This document shows, piece after piece, positions 1-11,062 of a DNA stretch of 64,000 nt. The notes below the pieces were generated by a model. The model ran no database searches. It worked only from the letters and a program-made list of their open reading frames with translations, and was not told the DNA's origin. This DNA is from Flaccisagitta enflata. Lineage: Eukaryota; Chaetognatha; Sagittoidea; Aphragmophora. Within the stretch, counting starts at the first letter, position 1; the number at the start of each line of letters is the position of its first letter. A program made the translations under genes and the position numbers. The DNA is taken from contig OZ231127.1 in the NCBI GenBank assembly GCA_965153355.1, positions 80,414,001-80,478,000 on the forward strand, written 5' to 3'.

Positions 1-130
1 AAAGATAAACAAATTCTCAATAGCAAGAATCAAATTTCTCTTAGCTATTTTAGCATTATAGAGAATTCTCGGTAGCGTGAAATTCCCCGATTCTCGGTAG
101 CGTGAATTCTAAGAATTCTCTTGGCATTAA

Positions 131-572
<442 letters not shown>

Positions 573-764
573 CATTTGCCTTTCCTCCTCTCGTAAGAAG
601 ACGATGTATCATTTCAGAAGATTCATCGGTTATCTATCCGCGAGACGGCGTCAGAGCCCCAAGACCCACGGCTTTGCGCTTTTGTCTCCGAATGAACCCA
701 CGGCTTTGCATTTGCGCTTTTGTCTCTGAATGTACCCACTGTGGTAGCGTGGGAAAGTGAAACG

Positions 765-962
765 TTTAAGTCCGTCTAAGAGGCTTTGTCCGTCCGTTGG
801 TCCGTTGGTCTGTCGGTCCGTTGGTACGTCATGGTGATCGATTTTGATCGTTTTCGATCGTTTTCGATACTTTTTGTGTATATTTGAGTGTTGGGGGTGG
901 GTTGGGGTGTGGTTGGATGCCCCTGCCCACCCGTCCGCAACCATATTGTGACGTCACTTGTT
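765..962 (-). repeat. Dispersed repeat, family B copy
   Basis: This copy runs from an AAGAGGCTTTGTCCGTCCG-type end, through a CCGT/CCGTTGGT tandem, to a G-rich stretch ending in CCCACCCGTCCGCAACCA and a GTGACGTCACTTG end. Further copies lie at about 17634-17872 and, in part, 8990-9125, 35300-35395 and 57325-57500. No coding potential. Class is unknown. Confidence 0.7.
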
Positions 963-996
963 CATAGTCCATTTAGGCATTGAGGTCTGACATCTA

Positions 997-1597
997 CAGG
1001 GTGAACATTGTCAAATGCAAAAAAGTATTAAGCTTTTGCTCCTAGATTCCTCATCTTCATGACCAGGAATCATTCTTCTGTTATAGCACTCTGCTTGACG
1101 TTTTTTGTGTCAAAATTTCATGGATCTCAGTTGTATAGTTTGTCCATAACATCAATTTGAAGTAAAATGAATATTTACAGTTTGAGCTTGATTACTGACT
1201 TTTTTCATCTGGGCGGTTTCTTTTAGAATTGTTCTGATGTTATAATGACTTAAACCACAGGTGCTACATCGGTCTTGAATGGAAGAGTGTCAAATTATCT
1301 TCCATTTGAGACCAACCTGGCATTTATAGCTCAAGTCATCTTCAAATGAGAGCAAATCAAAGAAAAACTTTCCTGTTTAAAGAAGAAGATTTTGAGCTAA
1401 AAGTGAGCTTCTTCTGGAAATACCTCTATTACTTTAATTTAATGTTGTGGACAAAGTATCCAACTTAGACCCATGAAATTTTGATACAAAAAATGTCAAA
1501 CATAGTACTTTAAGAGAAAAGTGATTCCAGGTCATAAAAATGAAGCATCTAGGAGCAAAAGCTTAATACTTTTTTGCATTTGACAATGTTCACACTG
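997..1597. mobile_element. 601-bp MITE with about 160-bp inverted repeats and TA target site
   Basis: The ends are CAGGGTGAACATTG on the left and its near-perfect inverse CAATGTTCACACTG on the right. The inverted arms (about 997-1160 and 1437-1597) stay recognisable over 160 bases, and TA flanks both ends (995-996 and 1598-1599). A TA duplication and a CAG-starting TIR are known for the Tc1/mariner superfamily. There is no ORF, so it would be non-autonomous. Confidence 0.8.
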
Positions 1598-2655
1598 TAT
1601 AATGGCAAAATTGCAGCTTAACTCTTTCGCTATCCAGTTTCAAGCCAGTTTAGTTCTACCTGAAAAGACTCTTTTGTGTACTAAAACGAAAGGAAAAGGA
1701 GCAAATTTCGAGAAAAAGAAAAAGAATGAGAGAATATAAAAATGAGAGAAAAAAAGTACCTCCCTCCACCACGCCATGTTGCTTTATGGCACGCACTCAA
1801 AATCAAAAATCTTTTTAAGATTGATTGCAAAGAAGAAAAATTCCCCCAATTTCTTTCCTCTTTGCCACATCAGGTCAGACTAAGCGAGGGTCAAATGGGA
1901 CGATGACAACGACGACGACGATGACGGCGACGACGACGACGACGATGGCGACGAGAGATGGCGAAGGACCTGGACCTAGACCCGGAAGTGGAGTCATGGG
2001 CAAAAAGAAGAAAAAAGAAATGTCTAAAACAACCTCCAAAAACGCCATCAATGATAAAGATGAGGTTAGACCTCAGAGCCACTCTAGAGTCACTTCGCGT
2101 TCAACAACGATACCAACGATACACAGCCAATTTCATCACAGGGAAATCATAGAAATCTCTCCCTATGAATAATGTTTACACCTTGTGACATTCATTTCAC
2201 GCCACATTTGAAAAGTCACATATCTCTGAGACGATTAAATTCTACGCTAGGCTTTGGTTGATTTGGTTAATTTTCTTCTGCATTCAAAAATACAATATTT
2301 TCCAACTGTTGGAAAGAAGTTTGAAGCTTAAGTAAAGCTTTAGAATGCTATAAAAGTCATACTTTTTTATCCCATACACTTTAATCTTCTTATAAATCAG
2401 TCAAAACAGTTACATTGTAAAGAAGAGGTACATTCTTCAATCTTATTTCAAGCAACCTCTGCTTGGTCAAAACTTGTATAATTTCAAAAATTTTTTTTTG
2501 AAAAAAAAATCACATCTGAGAACCCATCTACACATTGGACATCTGATAATCTGTCTCTGTCAGCCTATGCGTGTCTCTGTCTGTATCTCTGTATCTATGT
2601 CTATCTCTCTCTGCCTAAATGTCTGTCTGTCTGTCTATCTGTCTATCTATCTGTC

Positions 2656-2661
<6 letters not shown>

Positions 2662-2737
<76 letters not shown>
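2662..2737. repeat. (CT)n microsatellite
   Basis: Pure CT run preceded by degenerate CTGT/CTAT tetranucleotides from about 2560. Confidence 0.95.
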
Positions 2738-2739
<2 letters not shown>

Positions 2740-2791
2740 TTCCTAGGCTATGTTCCCTTTTAATTGTATAGAAAAAAAAAACTTGATACAG

Positions 2792-3142
2792 GATAACGGG
2801 GAGGCGACCGACCCTGGAGATGATGACGACGACGATGAAGACGACGATGATGATGACGACGACGACGACGATGACGACGAACGTGAAGAAAAAGGAAGGA
2901 AAGTAGAAGAAGAAGCAGCAAATAATAAAGCGGAAGAAGAGAAAAGCGCGCGATCCGTGGGTGCCATGGTTGCCAAGAGGAAGCGTGACAGTGCGGGCAG
3001 AGGAGAGAGTACCCGAATCGCAGCAGCTGCAGCAGCAGCAGCTCTAGCCGCCGCTGCCTCCACCACTCCACCGCCCGCACCATCAACAGCAGCAGCCCAC
3101 AACGCGAAAACCAATTCTGGGAATAAAAGGAAGAAGAAATGA
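2792..3142 (+). CDS. Candidate terminal exon of an acidic/Ala-rich nuclear-type protein
   Basis: An AG acceptor at 2790-2791 opens a frame that runs to TGA at 3140-3142. It encodes an Asp run of roughly 25 residues, a Glu/Lys-rich stretch, a basic KRKR patch, a poly-Ala stretch, a Pro-rich segment and a basic KRKKK end. Such a mix of acidic tract and basic patches is typical of disordered nuclear proteins. An upstream open exon with a good pyrimidine tract (acceptor at 1871-1873, frame open to 2172, Thr-rich from an ACG tract, then KKKKK) could belong to the same gene. No domain is recognisable. The frame may merely be a low-complexity artefact of GAC/GAT and GCA repeats. Confidence 0.3.
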   Translation, partial: DNGEATDPGDDDDDDEDDDDDDDDDDDDDEREEKGRKVEEEAANNKAEEEKSARSVGAMVAKRKRDSAGRGESTRIAAAAAAAALAAAASTTPPPAPSTAAAHNAKTNSGNKRKKK

Positions 3143-3159
3143 ATTCATTTTTGGGGACC

Positions 3160-3267
3160 AGCTCACACACACACACATGGAGAAAGAAAGGAAAAAAGAG
3201 TAAGACAGACCCGCGCACTCACTAGACGCAGGAAAAGGGAGGGACAGAAAGAAAAGAGAAAACTCAG

Positions 3268-3315
<48 letters not shown>

Positions 3316-3326
3316 GACAGAAAGAC

Positions 3327-3357
<31 letters not shown>

Positions 3358-3640
3358 GACAGAAAGACAGAGAGACAGAGGGAGAGACAGACAGACAGAC
3401 AGACAGGAAAAGACAGACTGACAGAAACAGAGAGATCGTAGGAGAGGCAAAAAGGCAGTCAGAAAGACAGAAAGATTGGTATGGGTGTGTAGAAAAGCAG
3501 TGAGAGACAGAGTGAAAGAGAGATTAGCAGGAATTGGAAAATAAATTGGTAGACACTTTTCAGGGAAAGAGAGAATGAAAGAAAGAGAGAAAGAAAGAAA
3601 AAGATGGTAAAAGGGTTAAAACGACATTGATATCACTTAA
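3160..3640. repeat. Purine-rich simple repeats (AG, ACAG, GAAA)
   Basis: A pure AG run at about 3270-3304, followed by mixed GACAGAGA and GAAAGAGA units. No gene. Confidence 0.9.
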
Positions 3641-4019
3641 CAACTAGACTGACAGAAGAACAAGTTTTCATTTCCTTACGATTCAGGCCTGTATATATAG
3701 TTGCATACTGGGGAAGGAAATCAAAGAGTAGAAAAACCAAAAGTAGAAAAATACAGAAGATATTACATTTTTGGCAGTACTAAAAAGTAAAAGTCAGTCA
3801 CCACACTATTTTATTCTATTTAAACCAAAATATTACTATATAGGGGGTATATGGGGAAAAAGTCAAATGCAGTTAAACCCCATGGGGAAGATTATCAAAG
3901 GACCATAGGGGGGGGGGAGAAATCAAAAGCCGTGCGACTATATACACCCCTGCATTATATTGATACGCTCGATGTAACTGGAAAACCATTTTGAGATTGT
4001 CATCATCCCACTCTTTTTA

Positions 4020-4185
4020 TGCCGCATGCACTCGACTCTATAACCTACTATGTCTGTCGGTCGGTCGATTTTAACCTTACTGCGTCTGCCCAAATTCATG
4101 TCGGTTAGCCTTTTTTAACTGCCCCTACCTACCCGCGTGCGAATTGGGTAGCAAGGCCAGGCCGTGTGACCGGCCTTTTTTGTTG
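4020..4185 (-). repeat. Dispersed repeat, family A copy (diverged)
   Basis: It contains the family A landmarks: CACTCGACTCTATAACC, a GTCGGTCG tandem, CTACCCGCGTGCGAATTGGG and a GGCCGTGTGACCGGCC-like end. Compare the better copies near 53.8 and 60.4 kb. Confidence 0.65.
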
Positions 4186-4444
4186 ACAGTTGTATATTCG
4201 TTTGATTCTTTGAACAATTTGGTGTAATTCCATTTTAGAACAATGATCAATGATTACGTCCTGAATATATATTATATTATGCGCTTCAACCACCTTTTTT
4301 CCTTCATTATATAACATAACTGGACTTTATCAAGCTAAGTTAATTCGCCTCTTTTGTAGTTCATTTAGATGAACATATGTGAATGGTTTCTATTACGTCA
4401 TTAAAATGACAGCTCATGCAGCAAACAATCACATAATCACTATT

Positions 4445-7318
4445 CTAATCGTTAATCCCGCTTGCCGCCCGAATGACCCGATTTGCATGCGCGGCGCATC
4501 CTTCCTTGAATTTGATCCGCCGTCGTTGGAATGAGTTGTAGATGTCGAGGTATCCGAGAGATTGACGTAGGGTCCTTATGCTCTCCCAACGGTTGTAGCC
4601 GAAGATACGCCTAATGGCGTCATTCATTGCGACGTGACATGAATGCATTTCCGCGCTACTAAATTCTTTAACTTCAGACGCATGCGTAATAGTTGGGACA
4701 CAAATTGTAAAAAGGAGACTCATTAGTACTATTTCGTCTGGCTTTGCCTTAGCCGACACAAGAGAATTTGCGCTACAATAAAATGCTCTGAGTTCAGACT
4801 TCGCAGAAAAAGATAGATACTTGCCAGAAACAATAGTAGTACCGAGATAACGCCATTCCGTGACAATTTCAATCTCATTACCATTAAGAATAAGCGGTTT
4901 GATAACAGATCCTGGATTACCAAAAATTAGTGTTTTAGATTTTTTCGTATTGAAAGTAAGATTAAATTCGCTGCAGTATTTTTGACAGACATCAAGTAAT
5001 TCTTGCATAGCACTTCTAGTTGGCGATATAAGACACAAATCATCAGCGAAAAATAGACATGCTACAAACATTTCAATCATGTGACATCCTATACCTTTCG
5101 ACCTTAAAAGCCTAATCAAGTCATCAACATAGATTGCAAAGAGACGAGGACTAAGAACTCCGCCTTGCTTCACACCAGTTAATACATCAAAAAAATCTCC
5201 ATGTACTCCATTCCACTTACATCTTGCCGCCATATTACAATACCAATAAATTAGTATATTTAAGAGACATAAAGGAATACCTCGATCCATCAATTTTATA
5301 AACAGGCCATAGTGAGAGATTTTGTCAAAGGCTTTCGTACAATCTAAAAAGGTAACAAAAGTCGCGGAGCCATTTCTTTGAAAATAGTCAACACAAGACT
5401 TGAGAATAAATATAGCATGGGATGTTGAGTGTTTAGCTTTGAAGCCAAATTGTAAGTCGTCGCTTATCAAGTAACATTCAAGTTTAGATAACAATAAATA
5501 TTCAAATAGCTGTGCAAATATGACACCGAGACTAACAGGGCGGTAATTAGAGGGACTTGACGCATCGCCATTTCTATCTTTGATGACGGGGGTAATAGTG
5601 TTACAAAGAAATTCGTGAGGTACATATCCGTGACTAAGCATCGAGTTGAACAAAATGTGAAGATGGATGAGAAGCTTAGGGCTACCGTGAAAGATATGAT
5701 ACGCTTTAACAAAATTACCAGTGGCTTTACCAATTTTCAATTTACGAACTGCGTTCAACATGTCATCCCACGTAAACAGAGAAGGATTAAGAGAGTCGTT
5801 ATTATGGTTTTCACAATAGGATTTGTAAATAGGATCAAATTTACTTTTAAGACGATCATTTGCTTCTGAATTGACATGAATACTACTGAAAAAATTCGAG
5901 AAATTTTCAACTATGTCTTCGTCATCTACAGAACCGTCAATTATAACAGATGAGGGGACATGACCGGAATTAATACTTTTGTAGTTCTTCCAAAATGTAT
6001 TAGAATCACGATTCAATAAGCTCTGGGATAAAGCATCAGATAAATTACCAGCTTCCGTGCGTTTACTTCTACGTAACTGCCGTTTGTATTGACCATGAGT
6101 AGAAATTTTTTCATTGTATATTACACCTGACCGCGGACATCCAACTGATTTCCAAAGTGTAAATGCATCATGAGATTTACGCTTAAGCTCGCTAAGTTCC
6201 GGGGACCAAAAACATTTATTTATACCATGTTTACGACGTGGTAATACTTCATCGGCCTTGGCAATAGCTTTCACAATATCGCAGTAATATTTTTCAAGTG
6301 AAAAAGTGTGCTGTACATCATTGCAAATAACATTATAATGATTAATCGTAGAAACGGGAATCTCAATTTGATCAAGGTGATATGCCATGGTAGAACGAAA
6401 AGAATCTAATTCTTCTTCTTTTAATGAATTCCAAGGAATATAGTTTGTATGGGCATTTCTAACTGGGTTAAAAGTGTCAATATTTACGTTTAAAGTCAAA
6501 CGTAATGGAACATGATCAGATACATTCATATGATGATAACATATTTCTGCATTTTCTATAAATGGTTGCAAGGTTTGACTAACTAGAATACAATCAATAA
6601 AGGTGTATGAATTCTTTTTTACATCACATCGTGTATACTGTGTAGAGTGATCAAAATTAGGAATTGAGTCAAAACAAGAGATAAGACCATACTCGCGCAT
6701 TAAATCATTGACTAAGATAGCATAAGGATGATTCAATTCGTATACATTACAGTTAAAATCAGCCATGATAATGTACTTGTGAAAAGGATGACTTTTTAGA
6801 ATATTCTCTACAAATGCAAGTGTCTCTCTATAAAGAATAAGTTGCTCTTGTATTCTACTATTGTCAAAGTAAGGAAAGTACACATTGATCAGTAAAACAT
6901 CATGATCTGTAATCTTCAACTCCAATACAGACACTCGTTCATGGTTTACATCAAGTCTGGGTCGTACTGATTTTGAAATATTTTTTTTATAAAGAAACCC
7001 CGTACCACCATACGGTCTTCCTTTCATGATTTGAGAATTAACTACTTTTTGCATACCAGAAACAGCATGAGAGTCGTAATTAGAATGTAATAATTTCAAA
7101 CGATTAGTTCCGTGATTTTTTCTATATGGGGGACGCAACCAATGCTCTTGAATGGCTAATACTGAAATATTATTTTCGTCACATTGATCATAAAGGAATT
7201 CTTTAGAATTGTCAAAGCCACAAATATTATGACTGGAAATTATGAGTTTACTGGTGTCATCCATTTGTAGTCTCTGAGGAGGACGGATTTGATGGTTTTG
7301 GTGACCAGAAGCGACCAA
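4445..7318 (-). CDS. LINE ORF2: AP endonuclease plus reverse transcriptase
   Basis: This would nick target DNA and copy the element RNA by target-primed reverse transcription. The longest frame gives 957 residues; the likelier start is the ATG at 7264 (residue 19), which overlaps the ORF1 stop. The N-terminal 260 residues show APE-type endonuclease blocks: SHNICGF, AIQEHWL, GGTGFLYKK, NVYFPY, MADFNCN and a C-terminal SDHVPL. The RT domain follows, with NYRPVSLG near residue 590, FLDCTKAFDKISH, GVKQGGVLSPRLFA, then LFFADDLCLISP containing the catalytic FADD near residue 750 and LTFNTKKSKTLIFG. The C-terminal part has no Cys/His zinc knuckle that I can see. The frame is intact over 2.8 kb, which suggests a young copy. 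Confidence 0.9.
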   Translation of the reverse strand: MVASGHQNHQIRPPQRLQMDDTSKLIISSHNICGFDNSKEFLYDQCDENNISVLAIQEHWLRPPYRKNHGTNRLKLLHSNYDSHAVSGMQKVVNSQIMKGRPYGGTGFLYKKNISKSVRPRLDVNHERVSVLELKITDHDVLLINVYFPYFDNSRIQEQLILYRETLAFVENILKSHPFHKYIIMADFNCNVYELNHPYAILVNDLMREYGLISCFDSIPNFDHSTQYTRCDVKKNSYTFIDCILVSQTLQPFIENAEICYHHMNVSDHVPLRLTLNVNIDTFNPVRNAHTNYIPWNSLKEEELDSFRSTMAYHLDQIEIPVSTINHYNVICNDVQHTFSLEKYYCDIVKAIAKADEVLPRRKHGINKCFWSPELSELKRKSHDAFTLWKSVGCPRSGVIYNEKISTHGQYKRQLRRSKRTEAGNLSDALSQSLLNRDSNTFWKNYKSINSGHVPSSVIIDGSVDDEDIVENFSNFFSSIHVNSEANDRLKSKFDPIYKSYCENHNNDSLNPSLFTWDDMLNAVRKLKIGKATGNFVKAYHIFHGSPKLLIHLHILFNSMLSHGYVPHEFLCNTITPVIKDRNGDASSPSNYRPVSLGVIFAQLFEYLLLSKLECYLISDDLQFGFKAKHSTSHAIFILKSCVDYFQRNGSATFVTFLDCTKAFDKISHYGLFIKLMDRGIPLCLLNILIYWYCNMAARCKWNGVHGDFFDVLTGVKQGGVLSPRLFAIYVDDLIRLLRSKGIGCHMIEMFVACLFFADDLCLISPTRSAMQELLDVCQKYCSEFNLTFNTKKSKTLIFGNPGSVIKPLILNGNEIEIVTEWRYLGTTIVSGKYLSFSAKSELRAFYCSANSLVSAKAKPDEIVLMSLLFTICVPTITHASEVKEFSSAEMHSCHVAMNDAIRRIFGYNRWESIRTLRQSLGYLDIYNSFQRRRIKFKEGCAAHANRVIRAASGIND

Positions 7319-8333
7319 CTAAGACCCCCTCAGGCCAAATTTTTCCGTCCTCGACGATTGAAAGCTGGCTTTTTTTGACCACCAGCTTGAAGCTTTTGAA
7401 TCGATTGTGCTTTTGTGGAATCGGATCAAGCGAAATTGTCTCCACTTGATGTTCATCAAGAAGAGCCCGAATATCCTCCGGCTGAGTTGTATTGTCGAGG
7501 TAACCAATGTATTTGGCGACAGTCAAATCTGCCCCCTTGAGCGAGATTCGTCCGTCGCTTACGCTTGTTCCGATGACGACTGTCGAGGATTTCCGCGCCG
7601 GGGGATGTTGACGTTGACGCGGATTTTTGTCACCTGACGGATTAGGAGCGGCGGTTTTTATTTTTTGACGGACCACGCCATTCCATGACTGAATATCCTC
7701 AGATTCTGAGGACGATGCAAGTGCAACTATGGCCTCTGCAGCACTTTCAACTCCCGCATCCACTCTGACGGGAGTCGCAGCAGCAGCAGCACCATCACCT
7801 TCCGCACTCGTGGCTGCAGCAGCTGCATCAACGCCGACGTCGACGGTATTGGCGTTATTTTGTCGTATGCCGCCAGCATCTTTCCTATGATATCGCATGA
7901 TTGATGACTCCAGAGAATCTTTAGTCACCATTTCCGTCTGCATTTTGCGTATCGTGCACTTCATGTCGTGAATTGACGCAAGTAGCATGTCAAGAGAAAC
8001 ATGCGAGTTGGCGCCGGGAGCGCCAAATGGAATACGCGTGAGATCGCGCGCAACAAAAACAGGAGACGTCTCCCCCGCACTATCGACCGCAATCATTTTG
8101 TCGATAATATCTCCGAGCGTTTTGGATCCGTAGTCGTCATTGCCGTGACGTCGAGAGAGACGGACGTTCAGCGCATTTTCAAACTTTTCTTTTTCCGTAG
8201 TGATTTCTTCGACTGAGTAGAATTTCACGCAGATATCGATTATAACATTCTTTGGCGTCGTTGCCAGTCTATTTTTCAAGTAGAAGAGCATTTCGCTTAC
8301 AAAAACACGGTCATTCTCGCGTATCAGCGTCAT
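7257..8333 (-). CDS. LINE ORF1 protein, putative RNA-binding partner of ORF2
   Basis: 358 residues from ATG at 8333 to TGA at 7257-7259. Residues 1-130 are a mixed helical region that I do not recognise. Residues 165-210 are Ala-rich, 230-260 are basic (RQRQHPPARK), and about 265-350 has the spacing of an RRM-like fold: TVAKYIGYLDNTTQPEDI, then FKSFKLVV, then WPEGVLVGRFW. In other LINEs ORF1p coats the element RNA; that role is inferred here from position and the C-terminal domain. Its stop codon lies inside ATGGATGA, which also supplies the ORF2 start. Confidence 0.75.
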   Translation of the reverse strand: MTLIRENDRVFVSEMLFYLKNRLATTPKNVIIDICVKFYSVEEITTEKEKFENALNVRLSRRHGNDDYGSKTLGDIIDKMIAVDSAGETSPVFVARDLTRIPFGAPGANSHVSLDMLLASIHDMKCTIRKMQTEMVTKDSLESSIMRYHRKDAGGIRQNNANTVDVGVDAAAAATSAEGDGAAAAATPVRVDAGVESAAEAIVALASSSESEDIQSWNGVVRQKIKTAAPNPSGDKNPRQRQHPPARKSSTVVIGTSVSDGRISLKGADLTVAKYIGYLDNTTQPEDIRALLDEHQVETISLDPIPQKHNRFKSFKLVVKKSQLSIVEDGKIWPEGVLVGRFWSPKPSNPSSSETTNG

Positions 8334-8545
8334 TTTTTTGTCATTTTTTTCCGACTAGGGAGTATCACATTGCTTCGCGTCCTCCAGATTTTAAAGAAGC
8401 AGTTTGATTAAAAGGTGTCCGATGACACGATGTCGACGCCGTAACACCGCCGTTATACAGATTTCGTCTGTAATGTTCTTCCGGTCTCCGATGTCGTCGT
8501 AGTCGTAATCGGGTCCCCGGAAACCTTAATTAAGCAAATAAAAGA

Positions 8546-9235
8546 ATTTTAGCTTATGTAAATTGTTCAAAAAAGAATCCACAGAGAATGCTTAATCATG
8601 TTTCGAGCCTTGCTGAACTCTGCACCTGTTTCATGCTCAGACGTGTCACTGTCACTAGATGTACCACTATACCACTATGACGTTTTGGGCCGTTTTTGGG
8701 TATTTGCGAGCATTTTCTTTATCTCTGCCATTGTTTAATGAACTGCGTAACTGCTCCTTCCCACCAACAAGAATTAGAAGCTTGGCTAGTATATTTTATT
8801 GTGTAAGGTTGGGTCAGAAATATTTGGTAGTATCATGATTCATGGGTGCGCAGTGGAAGCTTTGTTTTTTTGTAAGCCTCATCAAGTCATGCTCATAACA
8901 CAAGGTTTCTAAGTTGACCAGCCTGAATAGCAACACGGGAATGTTATCATGCAAAATGAATCTTTATTCAATGGAAACAAAAGCAACGCTGGTTACCGTA
9001 TCTTTGAAAATGAGGGTGTGGGCAGGGGCAGATAGGCTCGGTTTCAAACTAATCAACTCAAGAATTGCCAATAGATAGACCAATGGATGGACGGACATAT
9101 GCTCGATGCCTGTTTTAGAGTCTGCAACTAAAATGACGAAGATCAGGTAGGGAAGCAAAGGAAAAAGAAAAAGTTTCTTTCTTCTAGGCCAATAGGTCAG
9201 AAGATGTCGTTCGAGGACGAAGAGGGTGGTTCTTG
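8546..9235. other. Intergenic DNA without a recognisable gene
   Basis: AT-rich sequence with no convincing exon. A fragment of repeat family B lies at about 8990-9125 (GTGGGCAGGGGC, then CCAATGGATGGACGGAC). Confidence 0.6.
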
Positions 9236-9239
9236 AGGC

Positions 9240-10345
9240 TCATGCCGGTAGACTGCCTTCATCTCCATCTCCTCCTTCCACCGCCACCACCACCACCACC
9301 ACCACCATCATCCCCTACCGTTCTCCCACCACCACCTTTTCCCCTCACCACCACCTCATTCTTCCACCACCGGTAACACCACCATCTCCTCAAGCTCCCC
9401 TTCAGCGTCCACCACCTCTTCAACTTCCAACCCCTCGTCATCTTATTCAGCCACCATGATCACCTGCGGCTTGCGTTTCTCCTACTCCAACCATTTCGAT
9501 TAAAAGACTCGATTCCTGGGATGATTACTATGTATGATATGCATTAACTTTTTTCAGGGGAACAAAAATTCAAATGAGAATTAATTCTTAAAATAATATG
9601 ACATAAGTTAAAAGTGAAACAGGATCAGTGGACATGATAAGTGTTATTGCATCTTTTTGGATCAAGCTGGACAATCTCGGTGAGGTCAATATTTTTAAAA
9701 TTAGTTAATGTTGAATTAAACAATTGGCTGTTCTGCCTTATGACTAACTGATCTTCAGCCTCCACTGGCTCCTCTTTAACCACTTCCACCTTTCTCATTT
9801 GCGTACAATCTCTAAACCATCAACACCACTGCCTCCTCTTTTCTCCCAACCAGCTCAACCACAATCTCTCACTCCTACAATCTACATTACCAGCACTATT
9901 CCATCTCTATCTTCTCCATCTCTTTCTCCTCACTCACCACCGCTTACACCTTCTCCACAACCATCTTCTCGTTCTTCTCCTCACCCACCACCATCTTTGT
10001 CTCCTCCATCACCATCACTATCACCTCTGCCACCACCACCCCCACGCCCCACCACTAGCCCCTCGTATCACATCCACATTATCTTTCTCCTCCACCACAA
10101 CCCCCCCTACCAGCAGCTCCGCGCATCATCTTCCACCACCACCACCACCACCACATCATCTATCTTCCCAACTACCACCACCCGCACCACTAGCTCCTCG
10201 CATCCTCCACCACCCGAACCACCACCACCACTTTCTCCGCCTGCACCGCCACCAGCAAAACTTTCCTCTACACTACCACCACCACCACTTTCTCCTCCAC
10301 CACCACCACTAACCCCCACCAACACCACCCCGCCCCCACAAGCAC
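9240..10345. repeat. Pro/His/Ser/Thr-coding CAC/CCA low-complexity region
   Basis: Two blocks (about 9240-9460 and 9800-10345) of CCACCA, TCTCCT and CACCAC triplets. Both strands give long open frames (Pro-rich one way, Gly/Val-rich the other) but no domain; I read them as low-complexity DNA rather than coding exons. Confidence 0.75.
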
Positions 10346-10374
10346 CCTGCATCGTCTTCCATGAGGCGGTTTTG

Positions 10375-10546
10375 TCACTTGTTTGGCTGCAGTTCCGAAT
10401 ACAGAGGATTGATTTTTACCGATTGCCGCTTTTTCAAAGCTTCGGCGTCCGCGGCCAACTGAGCTGCCATCATTTTGTTCCGGATCACATCCTGAGAAAT
10501 GATTTGTTTTTTTTACATAGATTACAGTTGTTGTTGTGGTTTTTGC

Positions 10547-10590
<44 letters not shown>

Positions 10591-11017
10591 TTTTGTTTGT
10601 TTTTTCTGTTGTTGTTGTTTCTGTTTTTGTTGTTGTTGCTGTTGTTTTTGGGCAGCGGCCACAAAGGGATCGGTGACCTATGCCAGCCTTGAGGCCCAAA
10701 TCCCTAACCTTGAAACCTAAATCCCAACATCAAGGCCCAAATCCCAGCTTAAGGCCAAAATCCCATCTTTGCGGCTCAAATCCCAGCCTTGAGAGATTTG
10801 GGTCTCAAGACTGGGATTTGGGCCTCAAGGCTGGGATATTGGCCTTGGGGGTGAGATATGGGCCTGGAGGTTGGGGGAGGGAGGATGGAGGAGGAGAAGG
10901 AGGAAAATTCCCTTTGTGAAAGCCGCCGCCCTGCTCCCACCCTCAACTACAATCATGACCTACCTAAGCAGGGCACGGGTACCGCTGACCACCTAACGCT
11001 TTTGCGACTATTGTTTG

Positions 11018-11062
<45 letters not shown>

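Larger units (their letters stand above)
4190..8545 (-). mobile_element. Full-length-looking two-ORF non-LTR retrotransposon (LINE)
   Basis: ORF1 (7257-8333) and ORF2 (4445-7264/7318) are both open with no internal stop, in different frames that overlap by a few bases. The 3' untranslated part probably extends left toward 4190 and the 5' leader toward 8545; I see no clear target duplication, so the outer limits are approximate. The endonuclease-RT architecture places it among APE-type LINEs, but the exact clade was not determined. Confidence 0.75.

Noticed and set aside
2743-3218. Minus-strand frames opposite the acidic exon (Ser/Ala-rich and Leu/His-rich)
   Set aside because: Antisense shadows of GAC/GCA triplet repeats.
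9226-10692. Pro/Ser/Thr-rich plus-strand frames as coding exons
   Set aside because: Pure triplet low complexity, no splice pairs that keep phase, and the opposite strand carries a better supported tail exon at 10375-10491.
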